Assembly (NCBI GenBank): GCA_947561715.1
Contig: OX387198.1
Coordinates: forward strand, 18,975,645-19,039,644
From: Ascidia mentula
Lineage: Eukaryota; Chordata; Ascidiacea; Phlebobranchia; Ascidiidae
Direction of reading: 5' to 3'
DNA length: 64,000 nucleotides
Part shown: positions 31,956-43,771 of the stretch, one piece after another
How positions within the stretch are numbered: the stretch's first letter is position 1
Layout of the letters: the number at the start of each line of letters is the position of its first letter
Notes under the pieces: generated by a model
What the model saw: the letters and a program-made list of their open reading frames with translations, nothing else
The model's database searches: none
What the model was told of the DNA's origin: nothing
Translations under genes and position numbers: made by a program

Positions 31956-32360
31956 TGTTACATCGCCACTATGTTATGTGATGTATTGATAATTTGACGT
32001 CAGCACAATGTACCGTTGTTACGTCACAAATACCGTTGTTCCCGTAGAACCCCAGTGCATGCCTGAACTGTTGTTGGCTAAGTTTTAGTTTTGGTTAGTT
32101 TAGTTGTCGTGCACTGCTGTAGGAAACTAATATTATTTCTATTTGAATAAGACAATTTAAGTGCAAGTTGAATCTGCTAACGTTGTTTCCTGTTGTGTGA
32201 AATTGGGAAGAAGCCGATATTTTTGTGACTGGTTCCACAATAGTTCGGTAAGCAGAATTGTGCATGTTTTTGGTCGCTAATTCAACGCGTGTTGTGTGTT
32301 AAGAACCATTGCAGAATTCCCGTCTGTTGCACTGTCCGGGCGCAACCAGTCACGCCCGTC
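31956..32360 (+). mobile_element. solo LTR of BEL family 2
   Basis: It begins TGTTACATCGCCACT and shares with the LTR at 50035-50445 the words TTTGACGTCA, CCGTTGTT(A/G)CGTCAC, GATAATTTAAGTGC-like and TGCACTGTCCGGGCGCA. No coding part adjoins, so it is read as a solo LTR. A spliced-leader word lies at 32137-32151. The right border is approximate. By eye it is clearly diverged from the 50-kb copy, so it is older. Confidence 0.65.
32137..32151 (+). other. spliced-leader word in BEL family 2 LTR
   Basis: TTCTATTTGAATAAG matches 15 of 16 bases of the ascidian leader, in the sense of the LTR and about 181 bases from its start. Confidence 0.75.
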
Positions 32361-32639
32361 TGACTTGTTTCGTCCACTTTCAAAAAAGGAAATTATTCTC
32401 TTCTTCATCAATTTTGCCATATTCCCGGGAAGTGAAATAAAAAAAAGTGACTGATCCAACTAGGCTACATTGCCTGATCATGCCATTGCATGTAAATATT
32501 ACTGCTGTTTCCCAATGGTGTTTTTTTTCGCTCTCATATTTACATGTAATTTTGGAAATATTAGATTTTTTTGGTTGTTTTTCTGCTGAACACAAATGAA
32601 ATAAACCAAACATTATTTGATAAGCAAAGTGGAGCCTAT

Positions 32640-32850
32640 AATATGATTTGTGTAAGCTGCAGACAGATGGCCACTGTTTCGACCTAAAAGGTCTCCAAAG
32701 TGGAAGTCTTTGCTTGGCCGTTTGGTCAGCAAAGTCGTCTGACAGTCACACCACGAATGGCCATCTGTCTGCAGCTCACACAAACATTATTTATTCATAT
32801 TATATGCGCAAAAGAGCCATAATAATCAATGAGAGCTGCAGACAGGGTGT
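32640..32850. repeat. inverted arms and a dispersed GCTGCAGACAG repeat
   Basis: GCTGCAGACAGATGGCCA at about 32657 is inverted as TGGCCATCTGTCTGCAGC at about 32758, giving a hairpin of about 140 bp. Right after it, GCGCAAAAGAGCCATAATAA followed by TCAATGAGAGCTGCAGACAG (about 32807-32846) recurs at about 63694-63735. This is a repeat family of unknown type. Confidence 0.65.
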
Positions 32851-33200
32851 ATCACCTTTAAAACCAACATGGTGGTCGAAGTTGCCATGTCAGGTGGTTC
32901 GGCATCGATTGGTTCAACAACCCAAGAAAATTCTTCTCAGACAGTTGCGTTTCTTTTTTGCCTCTGCCATGTTTGGCAATAACATCATTGGAGCAAAGAC
33001 CATGTGCAAATTTCTGAAAACTTTGCCACTTAAGATTTCTGCAGCTATCATTGATGACAAAAGACCAAACACCACATTACATAAGTTGATGGTCAGTCAA
33101 CCAGCCCAAAGTGGAATGTGAGTTGGTAGCATTTTCCATTAAAGCACAGTAAGTTTTACGTTGAGGGTTAAAACAAAGTGATTAAGAACGGAAGTTTTAT

Positions 33201-33647
33201 TTAATGGAGTGTTGTGCCGTATAAAATCAGAAATTGGTTTACGAACTTTAAAAACAACATTTTCTTCAGGACTGTGTCATTTGCATATTTTATTCCTTGT
33301 GAAGCCACAGAGGATGAGTAATATTTAGTTCCTGTTCGTTTCCGCTTTTTAAATTTTGATTCTACAAGCTGTGTCTTCTTTGGAGGATTTTCTTTTGCAG
33401 CACTGGAATATTTGCTGTGACTAATTTTAATATGCATAAACGAATCGCAGTAAATTTTTGTCAAAACTTTGATAGATTTGAAATACTTGACATCACGAAA
33501 GTTCTGTTCTATTATGCCCTGTGTTTGGTTATTGCACAATATAGTTTGGTCATGTGATGCCTTCATGATATTACAAAAATTATTATTTTGATTGTATAGT
33601 TGCTCTTGGGAATCAGTAGTTATACCTTTTCGTGCATGTCGCGACAA
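33201..33647 (-). CDS. hypothetical frame of 148 residues
   Basis: A Lys/Ser/Asn-rich frame with the segment CNNQTQGIIEQNFRDVKYFK, which resembles the final part of some transposases, followed by a basic stretch (KKRKRTGTKYY). I do not recognise the family. No introns, partner genes or ends were found. It is probably a transposon remnant. Confidence 0.25.
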   Translation of the reverse strand: MSRHARKGITTDSQEQLYNQNNNFCNIMKASHDQTILCNNQTQGIIEQNFRDVKYFKSIKVLTKIYCDSFMHIKISHSKYSSAAKENPPKKTQLVESKFKKRKRTGTKYYSSSVASQGIKYANDTVLKKMLFLKFVNQFLILYGTTLH

Positions 33648-34065
33648 GCATCATTCGAGGTTGAGCAAATTCTGCTTGCTATTATTTCGAAAACCTTTGC
33701 ACAAAATTCTGGGTTATAATAAACATTTTTTGCTGACAGTGGGTTGCAATGCTGCTTGTAATGATAAGATTGAGTAAACATTTTTAGTTTCGTTTATCAC
33801 CTGTTTTAGAAAAAAAAAATCCGTTTCATTCACATTTAACCTTCACAATTTGTGCAGCGATTATAAAACAACATTCTACCATCAATTATTATTAGATTTG
33901 GTTTTCTTGCAACACTGCGCAATTTTACACTATCAATTCAAACATTTTCTGAAAAATGACTTATGGGAAGAGGAGTGCAAATTTGAAAATTTCAATTTGT
34001 CTGAGCAAACTCAAGATGTACAAATCCACTAGGTGTCGCACACGCATATATATGAACGATCGATG

Positions 34066-34390
34066 GCGAATAAACGCTCAGAAGTGGGATCTTCAGAAGC
34101 ATGGCTTTTCAGGCGCAAATATCACCACCAGAAATGAGTTGAACAAGGAAAGTTCAAAAAAGCAAGTAAATCTTTTATTGTATTTGCTGGGTGACAAAGG
34201 TGATGATATCCTTTCGTCATTCTGTTTATCAAACGAAGATTCCGCAAAATTTGAGGTAGTTTTGGGAAAATTTAATGACATGTGATGAATTCATAACTTC
34301 TTTGTATGTCCAAGCGGACAAATGCAACTTTCCAAACATGAAAGAAGAATTAATTCGTGACGAAAATATTCGACCGCTGTCATCGCCATC
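34066..34390 (+). mobile_element. Gypsy gag fragment
   Basis: QVNLLLYLLGDKGDDILSSF and a following acidic segment are the conserved gag region of Gypsy elements of the K02A2.6-like type. It is isolated and broken. It may have belonged with the pol remnant at 36.6-37.6 kb, but there is no proof. Confidence 0.6.
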
Positions 34391-34399
34391 TACAGTTTG

Positions 34400-35100
34400 T
34401 TTCGCTGTATAACAGCTGTGCACAGCTAAAATACACACAACCTATTTGCTTGGGCTTGCGTAAAGTGACAAAATACACGATATTCGTTCTCGTTGTTGAA
34501 CTCTCGTAAATTTCGTTTGCATTTTAACTGAATTAAACGACACAAAGCTTTGGTCTCGGTACAGTTTAACCGCTTCAAAATACCTCATGCGAGTTTGTTT
34601 TTTTGACGGTAGTAGCACACAACTTGCCTGCGCAAAAACCTTCAACCAAGACACAATCATATGCTCTAAATAAGCACGAAGCAAACCATCCCGGTGTACC
34701 AAAAACATTGGTTGGTGCAAAAGCTATGAATATTCATTAAATGCAGGCGTCCGTTGTGTTTGGCCGCAAAAAGTACGTTTGGTTGAAAATATCTAGCCAC
34801 GCACGAACTTAGGCTTAAAATATTGCGCATTTAGCACATTATAACAGAACATTTCGGAAACGGCCAAATTTTCGATTTACGACCAAATGTACTTTTATAC
34901 ATAGTATAGTATTATAGAATGTTCTAGTTGATTTGTTTTGTGAAAAGACACGTAAAAGTTAAAAACAAAACCTAAAAGCGGTTTTACATTACTGCCACAG
35001 CGGAAAAATGTGTAATTTGGTAAAAAACGTGCAGAAAAAGCACGATCTCGGTAATGATTCATTCCGCTAGGTGGTGCTATCACTCCGGATTTGAGAGGTA
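34400..35100. other. gap, no gene seen
   Basis: AT-rich sequence without a recognised domain or repeat partner. Confidence 0.3.
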
Positions 35101-35852
35101 TCTTACAATTGATGCGAAAAATAGCTTATAGCAAGCATACCAGAGGAGTGGGACCAGTGCCTTCACAAAAAAACAGGAGACATTGCGAGAGCACTAAGGC
35201 TTTGTAGTCCTGGCTTCAAACCGCCAATACCATTCAACCCAAAGCACAAGCTGTATGAGAGTCCTTAGTCAATAACAGAGCACCTTGGCGGCAAATATAT
35301 AAAAATATACCTCAAGCTACAGTGGAAACTAAATCAATAAGCTTTCAAATTAAGCTAAATCTCAGGACCATTGTGACCAACAAAAAGTTAAAATTATCTG
35401 AAATTTACAGAAACAGGTCCATGCGTCTTTTGCGAAAATGCCGCTGAAACGGTTTTACATTTATTTGTAAATTTCCATATTGTAAAACGTTACTGGGAAA
35501 ATGTATGCGGTTGGCTTCGTGCCTTGCTGTTCGGTTTACATCAAAACAACACTATTTTTGAATGCTTTTCAAACTGCGCTTATCTTTGTGCCCGATTTGT
35601 AATTTATCGATGCAAATACGCTCAGAGGCAACCAACAACAACAAGATCTATTGAATTAAACATCGCCAATGAGAAATACCGTACCGAACCAAATTATTAC
35701 ACAAGAAAATTGTCGCTACGCTGTTGACGTGAAGCATATACCCATGTAGCTTGACTCTTGTGCTGATTTCTCGCCATTATGTTTAACCTTTGTTGCCTAT
35801 TTAGCCTTTTCTTCAATTGTACGCCTTTGGCGTCCTTTTTCAATTAAAAAAA
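35100..35852 (+). mobile_element. 3' end of an L1-like LINE
   Basis: Plus-strand frames encode the C-terminal end of a LINE ORF2: a CPFC...H...C-like knuckle in ETVLHLFVNFHIVKRYWENV, then FECFSNCAYLCARFVIY. The copy closes with a small hairpin (ACGCCTTTGGCGT) and a poly-A run at about 35840-35852, as LINE 3' ends do. It is 5'-truncated and its frames are broken. Confidence 0.6.
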
Positions 35853-36609
35853 AAATGATGCGAGACTCTAGAAAGAGGCAAGAAAGAAGTTCGCGTGAAT
35901 CCTGATAAACAGCAATGTATAAAACAAACATTCCTCAAGCTGTGGATTCGGTTGGAACACTTTTGAAAAAAGAACAACCATTGTGTGAATGACAAGGAGC
36001 AATATGTGTATTTTCCAGCAGTTCACAACAACCTGTTGTAACTGCACACCTGGTCACGTGACGACACAAGCAGTGCCAATGTTATCTATTCCTTTTTTTC
36101 ATGTGTTTCTTACGTTTTTTCTTGCGTTTTTAGTGTTTATGCGCTTGATGCATTCGAATAAATGACTTCAGAAACTTAAGTGCCAGAAGAACGATTTTGT
36201 TTAATTAGTAGGCTATGCCTGGCAGCAAAAATAGCAGTATACTTTTGAAAAAGGCCAAATGCCCAACACAGTTTGTAAAAACCATAATCCCCCTGAACAT
36301 ACTTACAAATGGGTAAGTCTTTCTGTTTTCCAATCTGAATTCCATTGCTTTGTCAATAAAAGTTTGCTAAAAAAAAAAAAAATGATTGCAGCTGCATTAA
36401 GACAGCACATTGGGGGGTTTTGCAAAGGCTAACTGCTAAATTGTCAGTCCTAGGGGGTGTACAAACAGCCCCGGTGGGGCCCCAATACATCTAATTCTTA
36501 ATGAATTGTGTAGAGGAGGGTTGGTGGCTTCACTTGATCGCAAATGGAGGTAACTTTCTGTGATTCATTTTTTCACAAAACAAACCTACACATTTTTCTG
36601 CTTTTTTGG

Positions 36610-37618
36610 CCAAATTATCCGAACGGCAGTAATAGCTTCCTTGCCAGTATCTGATCGGCAGCACTGCCAAAGCAAGTGGCCTGCAAAGTTAGACTGCAAA
36701 TTAATACCTTTTAAAAGAGTCTCGGAAGACCTGTCCATTCAACAAGGTTTGATTATGAGAGGCGATCGTTTGCTAATACCTTCTTCGTTGCGTTCAAGTG
36801 TGCTAAAAAATATTCATGCTGGACATCAAGGGGTTGTAAAATGTAGAGAGAGGGCGAAATCTGTGTGGTGGCCCGGAATAAATACGGACGTTGATTATGT
36901 TATGTTGGCAATTGTGCCGTTTGTGCGAAATGGCGTAGAAACTCTGCTGAACCACTTAATCCGTCTGTATTGCCAGATTATCCGTGGCTTGCGACTTTTT
37001 TCTGTTTAACAACAAAACGTACATGTTGGTGGTGGATTATTTTTCCAGATTCATCGAAATCGACCAAATGTTAAAAGACACCATTTCGGAGAGTGCGATA
37101 CTGCATTTAAAGTCTGTTTTTGCTCGCCATGGCATTCCTGAAGAGGTTGTTTCCGACAACGGGCCACAATTCGTTTCAAGAAATTTTAAAGAATTTGCAG
37201 CTGCGCATAGGTTTAGGCACGTTACTAGTAGTTCATATGGCGAAGCGGAGCGTGCAGAAGACATTACCGCAGCGTTGCTGGCATACCGATCAACCCCGCA
37301 GAATTGTCGATGGGTAGAAGAATGCGGACTACCGTCCCCATGAGGAAGGACCTCCTTGTGCCTAATTGGAACTTCCTGAAAGAATTTCGGCGACGTGATC
37401 AAAGAATTAAAGCGGACCAAAAAAGACAATATGATGCACGACATCGCGCACATCGGTTACCCAACCTATGCCCAGAAACATATGCCTGGATTAACCGGGA
37501 CGGTGATTTTCGTCACTGCGAAGTGATGTTACCTCATGTTACACCGCGGTCATACATTGTCCGTGGGGACAGTGGTGAACTGAACAGCCCTAGTATACTA
37601 CACGCTTTGGTGGATTAG
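36610..37618 (+). mobile_element. Gypsy pol remnant (integrase)
   Basis: Parts are an integrase zinc-binding region (HAGHQGVVKCRERAKSVWWP), an integrase core (DYFSRFIEI, GIPEEVVSDNGPQF) and a C-terminal tail to 37618. Family: Gypsy, K02A2.6-like. Broken, with a few breaks. LTR-like sequence follows. Confidence 0.7.
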
Positions 37619-37689
37619 TTAAAAAACCGAAACGCCTGGATTTGTAGTGCAATTGTGTTTTGTTGTGCCGAATATGTTCATTCCAAAGC

Positions 37690-38285
37690 TTACCCCTAGG
37701 GGGTAACGCTATTTCATGAGCGATCGGTGGGCGTCCCAGTGACAGTTGCCCAAATGGCTGGAGGCAAACCCAATATCAATGGCCAAACGAGGAAATCGAT
37801 GAAGAAAATCTTATTTCCCGACGCATGGGTGCGTTTCGACGCCCCACGTGGCCTCGTCATTGCGATGGCCGTCACCTGTTGTTGACGCAATGTGATTTCT
37901 GCCCAGTACTCTTCTATTTGAATAAGGTGTAAGCAGCAAAAGCTGTCCACCTCATTTGTATGAGTTGTGTGGTTGAGCTATGATGAAACGCCAGAAAGAA
38001 GCGGAAATTCTGTCAAGGAATTGACGGGAATATTGACTGTTCGTCCCGGAAGGCTGGAACGGAGTGCAGATGTTCATCTGACTTGCCAACCGGGGGTGGT
38101 GATGAGGAATTCTCCTTCCACTTCGACAGTCAATTTGACGTATGAGGGAAAAGAACGAATACGTTGCCAACTGTGCTCTGAGGTCCTGCCCACGGACGTC
38201 AAGGCACAAGGACATCTCCGGCTACAGCTGCGGCAGATGCGACAAAACTTACGAGCGAATGTCTTACTCAAAACTTCTTCCATTA
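37690..38285 (+). mobile_element. probable 3' LTR of the Gypsy remnant
   Basis: A purine tract (CCCCTAGGGGG) after the last pol codons is followed by sequence without coding signal, as expected for a polypurine tract and LTR. The 22-base word starting GGTGGGCGTCCCA recurs at 47137. A spliced-leader word lies at 37912-37926. Borders are uncertain because no second LTR copy is in the window. Confidence 0.4.
37912..37926 (+). other. spliced-leader word in the presumed Gypsy LTR
   Basis: TTCTATTTGAATAAG, 15 of the 16 leader bases, on the same strand as the pol remnant, roughly 210 bases beyond the purine tract. GTGTAAGC follows it. Confidence 0.6.
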
Positions 38286-38769
38286 AAATTTAAATGAGTT
38301 ACAAGATTCTTTTGGTCTTCCTTTAACTACCCCCAAAGAAATGCTTTCACATACTTATGATTTTTTTAAGTTGTTATATTCTAATCAAAATCTTGAGTTA
38401 CCAAACCACGAACATTTTTCTTAAACAACCTCCCAAGTGTGTCCCTGATTCCTTTTCAGTTTTTCGTTTTCCTCACGGTGAAACCCCGGGCTTCAGAGTT
38501 TTACAAACTGTTCTGGGACCAATCAGCTCTTAATTTCTCTTTGCTTAATGCTTATACCCCTTCTAATTAAACATCCGGCCATATTACTCTTATTTTCAAA
38601 AAATCTGAAGAACTATCGCCCCATATCCCTTCTTAATTCTCACAAAGTCACTAAATTTACGTATTAGGGGAGACTTTATTTTACGTCACAATTAGGTATT
38701 GTTAAGACACTGATACAAAAGCTTTATGTCTCCTTCAAACATATTATAAGCGAAAAAGTCAATTTAGAG

Positions 38770-39298
38770 TGTAACGTGCTTTTTCTGCGGATCGGCGGCG
38801 CTACACGCTACACAGCAGTTTTTTGGCCTTTAGCCCAAACGCGTAGGTAGTCGAGCCCGCGAAACACAACAGTCATTTGTATTCGATACAGGAACGACCG
38901 GCACAACAACGCGCCAGGAATGGAACGGTTTCTAGTTAAAGAAACACAATTGTACATTCAATATATAAACAAATTCACACTATGGCAAATTCAATCGCAC
39001 TTGCCGAACTGTTTTGCGGTAGTGACAACATCCAGTAAACTTTTCAATTGTTGCAAAGCAGTCAACAAACTATTTAGCGTTTTGCAACTAACATCCTTAT
39101 TCAAATAGAATGAGTATTATTATATGTACCACAATAACTGGCAACACAACTAGCAATGAAAAAAAACATAACCATGCGGTCTGCACGCGCACGTCTACTG
39201 CGCAGCCTTTGTTACACAACAACGAGAGCCGTGCCAAACATAGAAAACATAACGAAAACAGTAACAAAAAGAAAGAAATTTTGGTTTGGGAATCTACA
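38770..39298 (-). mobile_element. solo LTR of BEL family 1
   Basis: In minus-strand reading it starts TGTAGATTCCCAAACC and ends GCACGTTACA, matching the right LTR at 9579-10135 along its length. The flanks TAGAG (38765-38769) and CAGAG (39299-39303) fit a 5-bp target duplication with one change. It is nested in an L1-like LINE. By eye it is noticeably diverged from the 9.6-kb LTR. Confidence 0.8.
39096..39111 (-). other. spliced-leader word in the solo LTR
   Basis: Exact 16-base match to the ascidian leader, in transcript sense of the LTR, about 187 bases from its start. The surrounding LTR bases differ from the 9.6-kb copy, whereas this word is unchanged. Confidence 0.85.
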
Positions 39299-42200
39299 CA
39301 GAGGCTGGATGAAATGATCGAATTGTAGCAAGGAAAAAGCCTCAAAGTTCGCCACGCCCCGATTCCTGAAATCTTGAATGATATTTTATGCGCTAATGCC
39401 CCAATGCTGACATTACGCCAAGTTTGATTTCAGATATTTGTTAAATAAACAAAAAAACGTCTGTTTAAAACTTGCTGTCCGAGATATCCCCAGTCACGTC
39501 GGATGTTACCCCAGTACCGGGGTGACTTCCGGTTTGACCTTCATTATTCTGCAAAAAATCGCAATTCGGACTCCTTTTTTATCTCTCTTGGCTTCCGAAA
39601 AGCTTTCGATTCCACTTCTTTTGACTGGCTCCTCTTACAATTAAAACTAAAGCGCTTTCCCCCACTTCAATGGGTTTCCCGGTCAGGAGAGGTGTCAGGC
39701 AAGGTGACCCCCTTAGCCTGACCCTCTTCTTGCTGCCCTTCAAAACCACCCTTCAATTAGATCTATTCCCGCACACCGGCCGCGACTTACTCTTAAGTTA
39801 AAACCCCTTTATTTACGCTTAACAAATCCTGAAAAAAAACCTTTTCAGTTGACATCCTTCTTTACCCGATTATTTAAAGACTTTTCATTTTCGCATTGCT
39901 AATAATTTGTTACCCGTTAAGTCCACATATATCCCCTTTCTTTTAGTACTTTTTGTTCTACTCAATATGAAACTAATCAACATTTATTTTTTGAATGCAC
40001 GCATATTCAATCAATTCGTTCCTTAGTTTTTTCAGTTCTCGAGCACTTATGCCACAAAACCCCTATTATTTTTATAATCCTACTTATTTACATTTTCCCC
40101 AACCCCTCAACGATAATACACCCGAGCACTGGCTATGATTTTGAACACCACCCTTACCCACACAATATGGAAAACCTGTAATAAAATTAAAAAGAATCCA
40201 AATGTTGTTAAAAATATCCCCAGAAAACTGACCCAATCCTTACGACAATCTCTCAACTTTAAATATGCGGACATGGACAGACCCTCAAGCCAGAGATTTT
40301 TTAAATAATTAACAGGACCCCACAAGAGTGTACCACGTTTCTAGCGCTTTCTTCCCCTCCCTAACAATACTGTAATCCTCCCCTTTTATATTGCGCTCTC
40401 TTCTTGTACATATTGTAAATACCTGATCAATCCTTTTTTTGCGCTAGCTTCCCTTGTTGTTTGTCCCCTTTCTGTTACTCGCTGGGCACCTTCCAAGTGC
40501 CCGAACAAAATATACAATAAAAAAAAAGGTGAAGGTGCAGCATCTGAAGCTAAAAATCTGAAGTTCAAAGGTCCTTTGCAGGATCTTCAGCATCCAGGTG
40601 CGAGCAGGACTACTTTGATTCCGAAGTACAATAAAGACCTCGAGGATGTCGGAAAGTGGCGACCAATTAACATCGGGTCCACCAAGATCCTGGCAAGACG
40701 GCTCCAAGGAGCAGCAACCCTGAATTACCGTCAGAAGGCATTCAGACCCGTGGAGGGTTGTGCCGAGAACGTAATATTGCTGAATAGCTTTATCAAAGAA
40801 GCTTCAACAGCCAAGCGTCGCACGAACTTGGCAGTGGCAATCCTAGATCTTGCCAAAGCCTTCGATACCGTGAGCTATCACTCTGTTATCCGTCAAGCAA
40901 AAGCAAGACATCAAGCAAGTCAATGTGAAGGCATTGGCTTTCGCTGATGATCTAGTCCCTCTCCCGAAGGATTACAAAGCATGATGATGGAAACCACCGG
41001 TGTACAATTGAAGGCAACGGCTCCAGAGAAAGAAGTGTACAACCATCGGGATTACCAACACCCGGGGCAGAACAAACACGACGAGAATTCGAACCTCTCC
41101 ATTCGTCATTATTGGAGAAGATCCAGTTCCCGTTATCCGTCCTGGCGAGTGGACAAAGTACCTGGGGGTGCAAATAGCCCCCCAGGGAACATGCAAGCTT
41201 CAAAAGAATGCGATCAGGGAGAACTTTGTGCGGCAAAACAAGGCTAAAGCCTCAGCAAAGGATATTCATCCCGAGGTGGAGTTACAGTCTGGCGATTACA
41301 TCCCAAACAGTAAACACCTCGAACTTCATCGATCGTGAAATGCGGAGGGCTCGGGATCCCCTGTTGTGCAGAGACGTACTTCTTCTTGACGTTGCGCCTA
41401 AAAGACAGATTGGCAAGATCGGAGGATCCTGCGATCGTAGTTTTGGCATTGACCCTCCAAAAAAGAGATTCCGCGCAGAAGCCGAAATTTGAACAGAGCC
41501 TCCACAACATCGGCTCGTCGGCTCCGCTTTTCTGAGAAGGTCCAGGGATACCGATCTCTGCACTATTCAGACAAGTATTGCAATAACTGGCTAGTCGGCG
41601 CAACGGCAACTTTAACCGGACGAAATTTTGTTCAGGGATCTCAAACACTCCCTAGGCGCGAGAGCATAACAAGAGGACGTCCGGGCAATGGCGCAGTGCA
41701 CCGAAACTACGGATGGCAGAACTGTCACGTGACGAACATGGCTCGTCTTGCAAGGCATAGCGCTGTTCTGCAGGTGTTGGTCGCGCGTTAAGAGAAGATA
41801 ACTGACTGGTTCAAGAAGAGCCCATACGGCGAGTGGAAATGCGAAATGACCCAGGATGACGACTTAGTTCGGATGGGATCATTAGCTAAGTGTCTCGAAA
41901 GGCCACCGCCCTGTGCCAGAGACCAAGTGGACGCCCGATTCAATCCAGGGTTGAAGCGTCCAGAATTTTACCAATAGTTACGCCAGTTAAATGTTCGCTG
42001 GCGTATCTTTCAGTTCACAAATAGCAGGGTAAATTTTATTTGCCAAACAATAGAGAATGCTCGCAGTTTCGCCATGACCTTGAGAGCCAGTGGGAAACCG
42101 GTACATGCAACCGCGCATTGTGAAGATAAGGAGCGTGTATTTTATCAAGGGTTTCCCTGCGCGCCACAATGCAATCTCTTGATACATCCCGACGCTCGTA

Positions 42201-43771
42201 GTGGACAAAATCACGCAGCTGGTTAACGGTCAGCCAGACGTAATGGATGGAAATCAATCAGGGCACCTGATGTCAAGCGCGAGGGATTGCACCTCAAACC
42301 AGATCTGGGGCGGCATTACGAACACATCTCGCTAAGTTTAGCGAGCTCGGTATTGACGCACGACCTCGTTAAGTCGAGATTTGGTGTTACGAACCCCCGT
42401 CTCGCTGACCGGACCTCGCTAAACTCCTCGCTAAGTAGCGAGGAGCTGAGACCACTCGCTAACGCCAAAATATTCCGGACAAAGCCGCACAGCTGCGTCG
42501 GCAATTAATAATGGCTGTCTATTTGGCCGCTAAACGCTCATATAAACGAAAAAAGGTAAGACAAAATCCCCTGGAAATGTCGGATTTAGAATTAATTTCA
42601 GAATAGCGAATGCCCAAAGCTGTGATAATGGAATTGTGCAACCACTTGCACCAAGATTTAAATCCAAAGAGTGCCAGTAAAAGATGTCTTACAGTGGAAG
42701 AACAAGTTTTGATATCATTAAAACTTTTGGCATCAGGAAGCTTTCAAAATTCAGCAAAAGGACAATATTAATGTTTCACAACCAACTGTCAGTGTATTGC
42801 TAAGTCGATTTATGGATAGTTTGATTTCAAAACGACATCAATTCATCCACATGCCAAACAGGATGTCTTCAACAATGATAAAGCAACACTTTTACTCAAT
42901 TGCACGGTTTCCTGACGTCATAGGGGCCATTGATGGAACACATATTCCCATAATTGCACCAAGTGAGGAAGAACATCTCTTTGTCAACAGAAAGGGTTAC
43001 CATTCCATCAATGTGCAGGCAAGTTGCATACTTTTCCCTTGAGATAAATTGGTTTTGACTTCAAATTCTGTTTGCAGGCTATATGTGACGCGAATATGGT
43101 ATTTCTGGATGTGGTATGCAAGTGGCCTGGCTCATGTCATGATTCATTCATTCTTCGACAATCAAATGTGTACCAGGAGTTTGAGAGTGGAAAATATCAC
43201 GATGACATTTTGCTGGGTGACAGTGGTTATCCATTAAAACCTTGGTTAATGATACCTCTTAGCCATCTAAGTACCCCTTCACAACAGAAGTATAATAAGG
43301 CTCACAAACAAACACGGCCAACTATAGAGAAGTAAGTTACACTTGTCTTGCACCTCATAACATTAACATAAATGATAATAAAGCTTTGTTGTTTAGGGCA
43401 TTTGGGGTCGAATTCACCAAGCAGGATTAACTTAATCCGGATTAGGGCTTAATCCGGGATTAATTAATCCCGGTTTAAGCCTGGAGTTAAACTGGTAGTC
43501 ACCAACCAAGATTAAACCGGGATAACTTAATCCAAGGTTTAATCCACGATTTTGCTGAGTCACCAGAAAGCGCGAGTGGCAATTTTGGCTTATGTAGTGA
43601 TTCCAAACGTGTAAAAGTGTATTGAATATGTCAAAAACACAAAAGTTTCATTATATTATTAATTTTATGGCTTCTGATTGTGCATGAGAATTGTAGCAGT
43701 TGCATTTTTGTAATTACAATGTATTCAATTAATTTAATTTATCTATATTTCTGCGGATTTCAGTTTAAGTA

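Larger units (their letters stand above)
38290..40535 (+). mobile_element. L1-like LINE, split by a solo LTR
   Basis: Degraded plus-strand frames carry reverse-transcriptase blocks: GHITLIFKK near 38580, RNSDSFFISLGFRKAFDSTS near 39560, RRGVRQGDPLSLTLFLLPF near 39700, and the C-terminal ETNQHLFFECTHIQSI near 39970. The tail has a hairpin (GGGCACCTTCCAAGTGCCC) and A-rich end at about 40530. The solo BEL LTR 38770-39298 interrupts it. Many stops and shifts mean an old copy. Confidence 0.65.

Noticed and set aside
37912-37926. A spliced-leader RNA gene, since GTGTAAG follows the leader word
   Set aside because: No Sm-binding site or snRNA-type fold is visible downstream and the context is retroelement-derived. 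An LTR origin is more likely.
43019-43077. Absence of an intron in the outer Harbinger transposase because no GT donor follows GTGCAG
   Set aside because: GCAAGT is an accepted GC donor, and joining to the AG at 43077 keeps the frame through INVQAICDANM.
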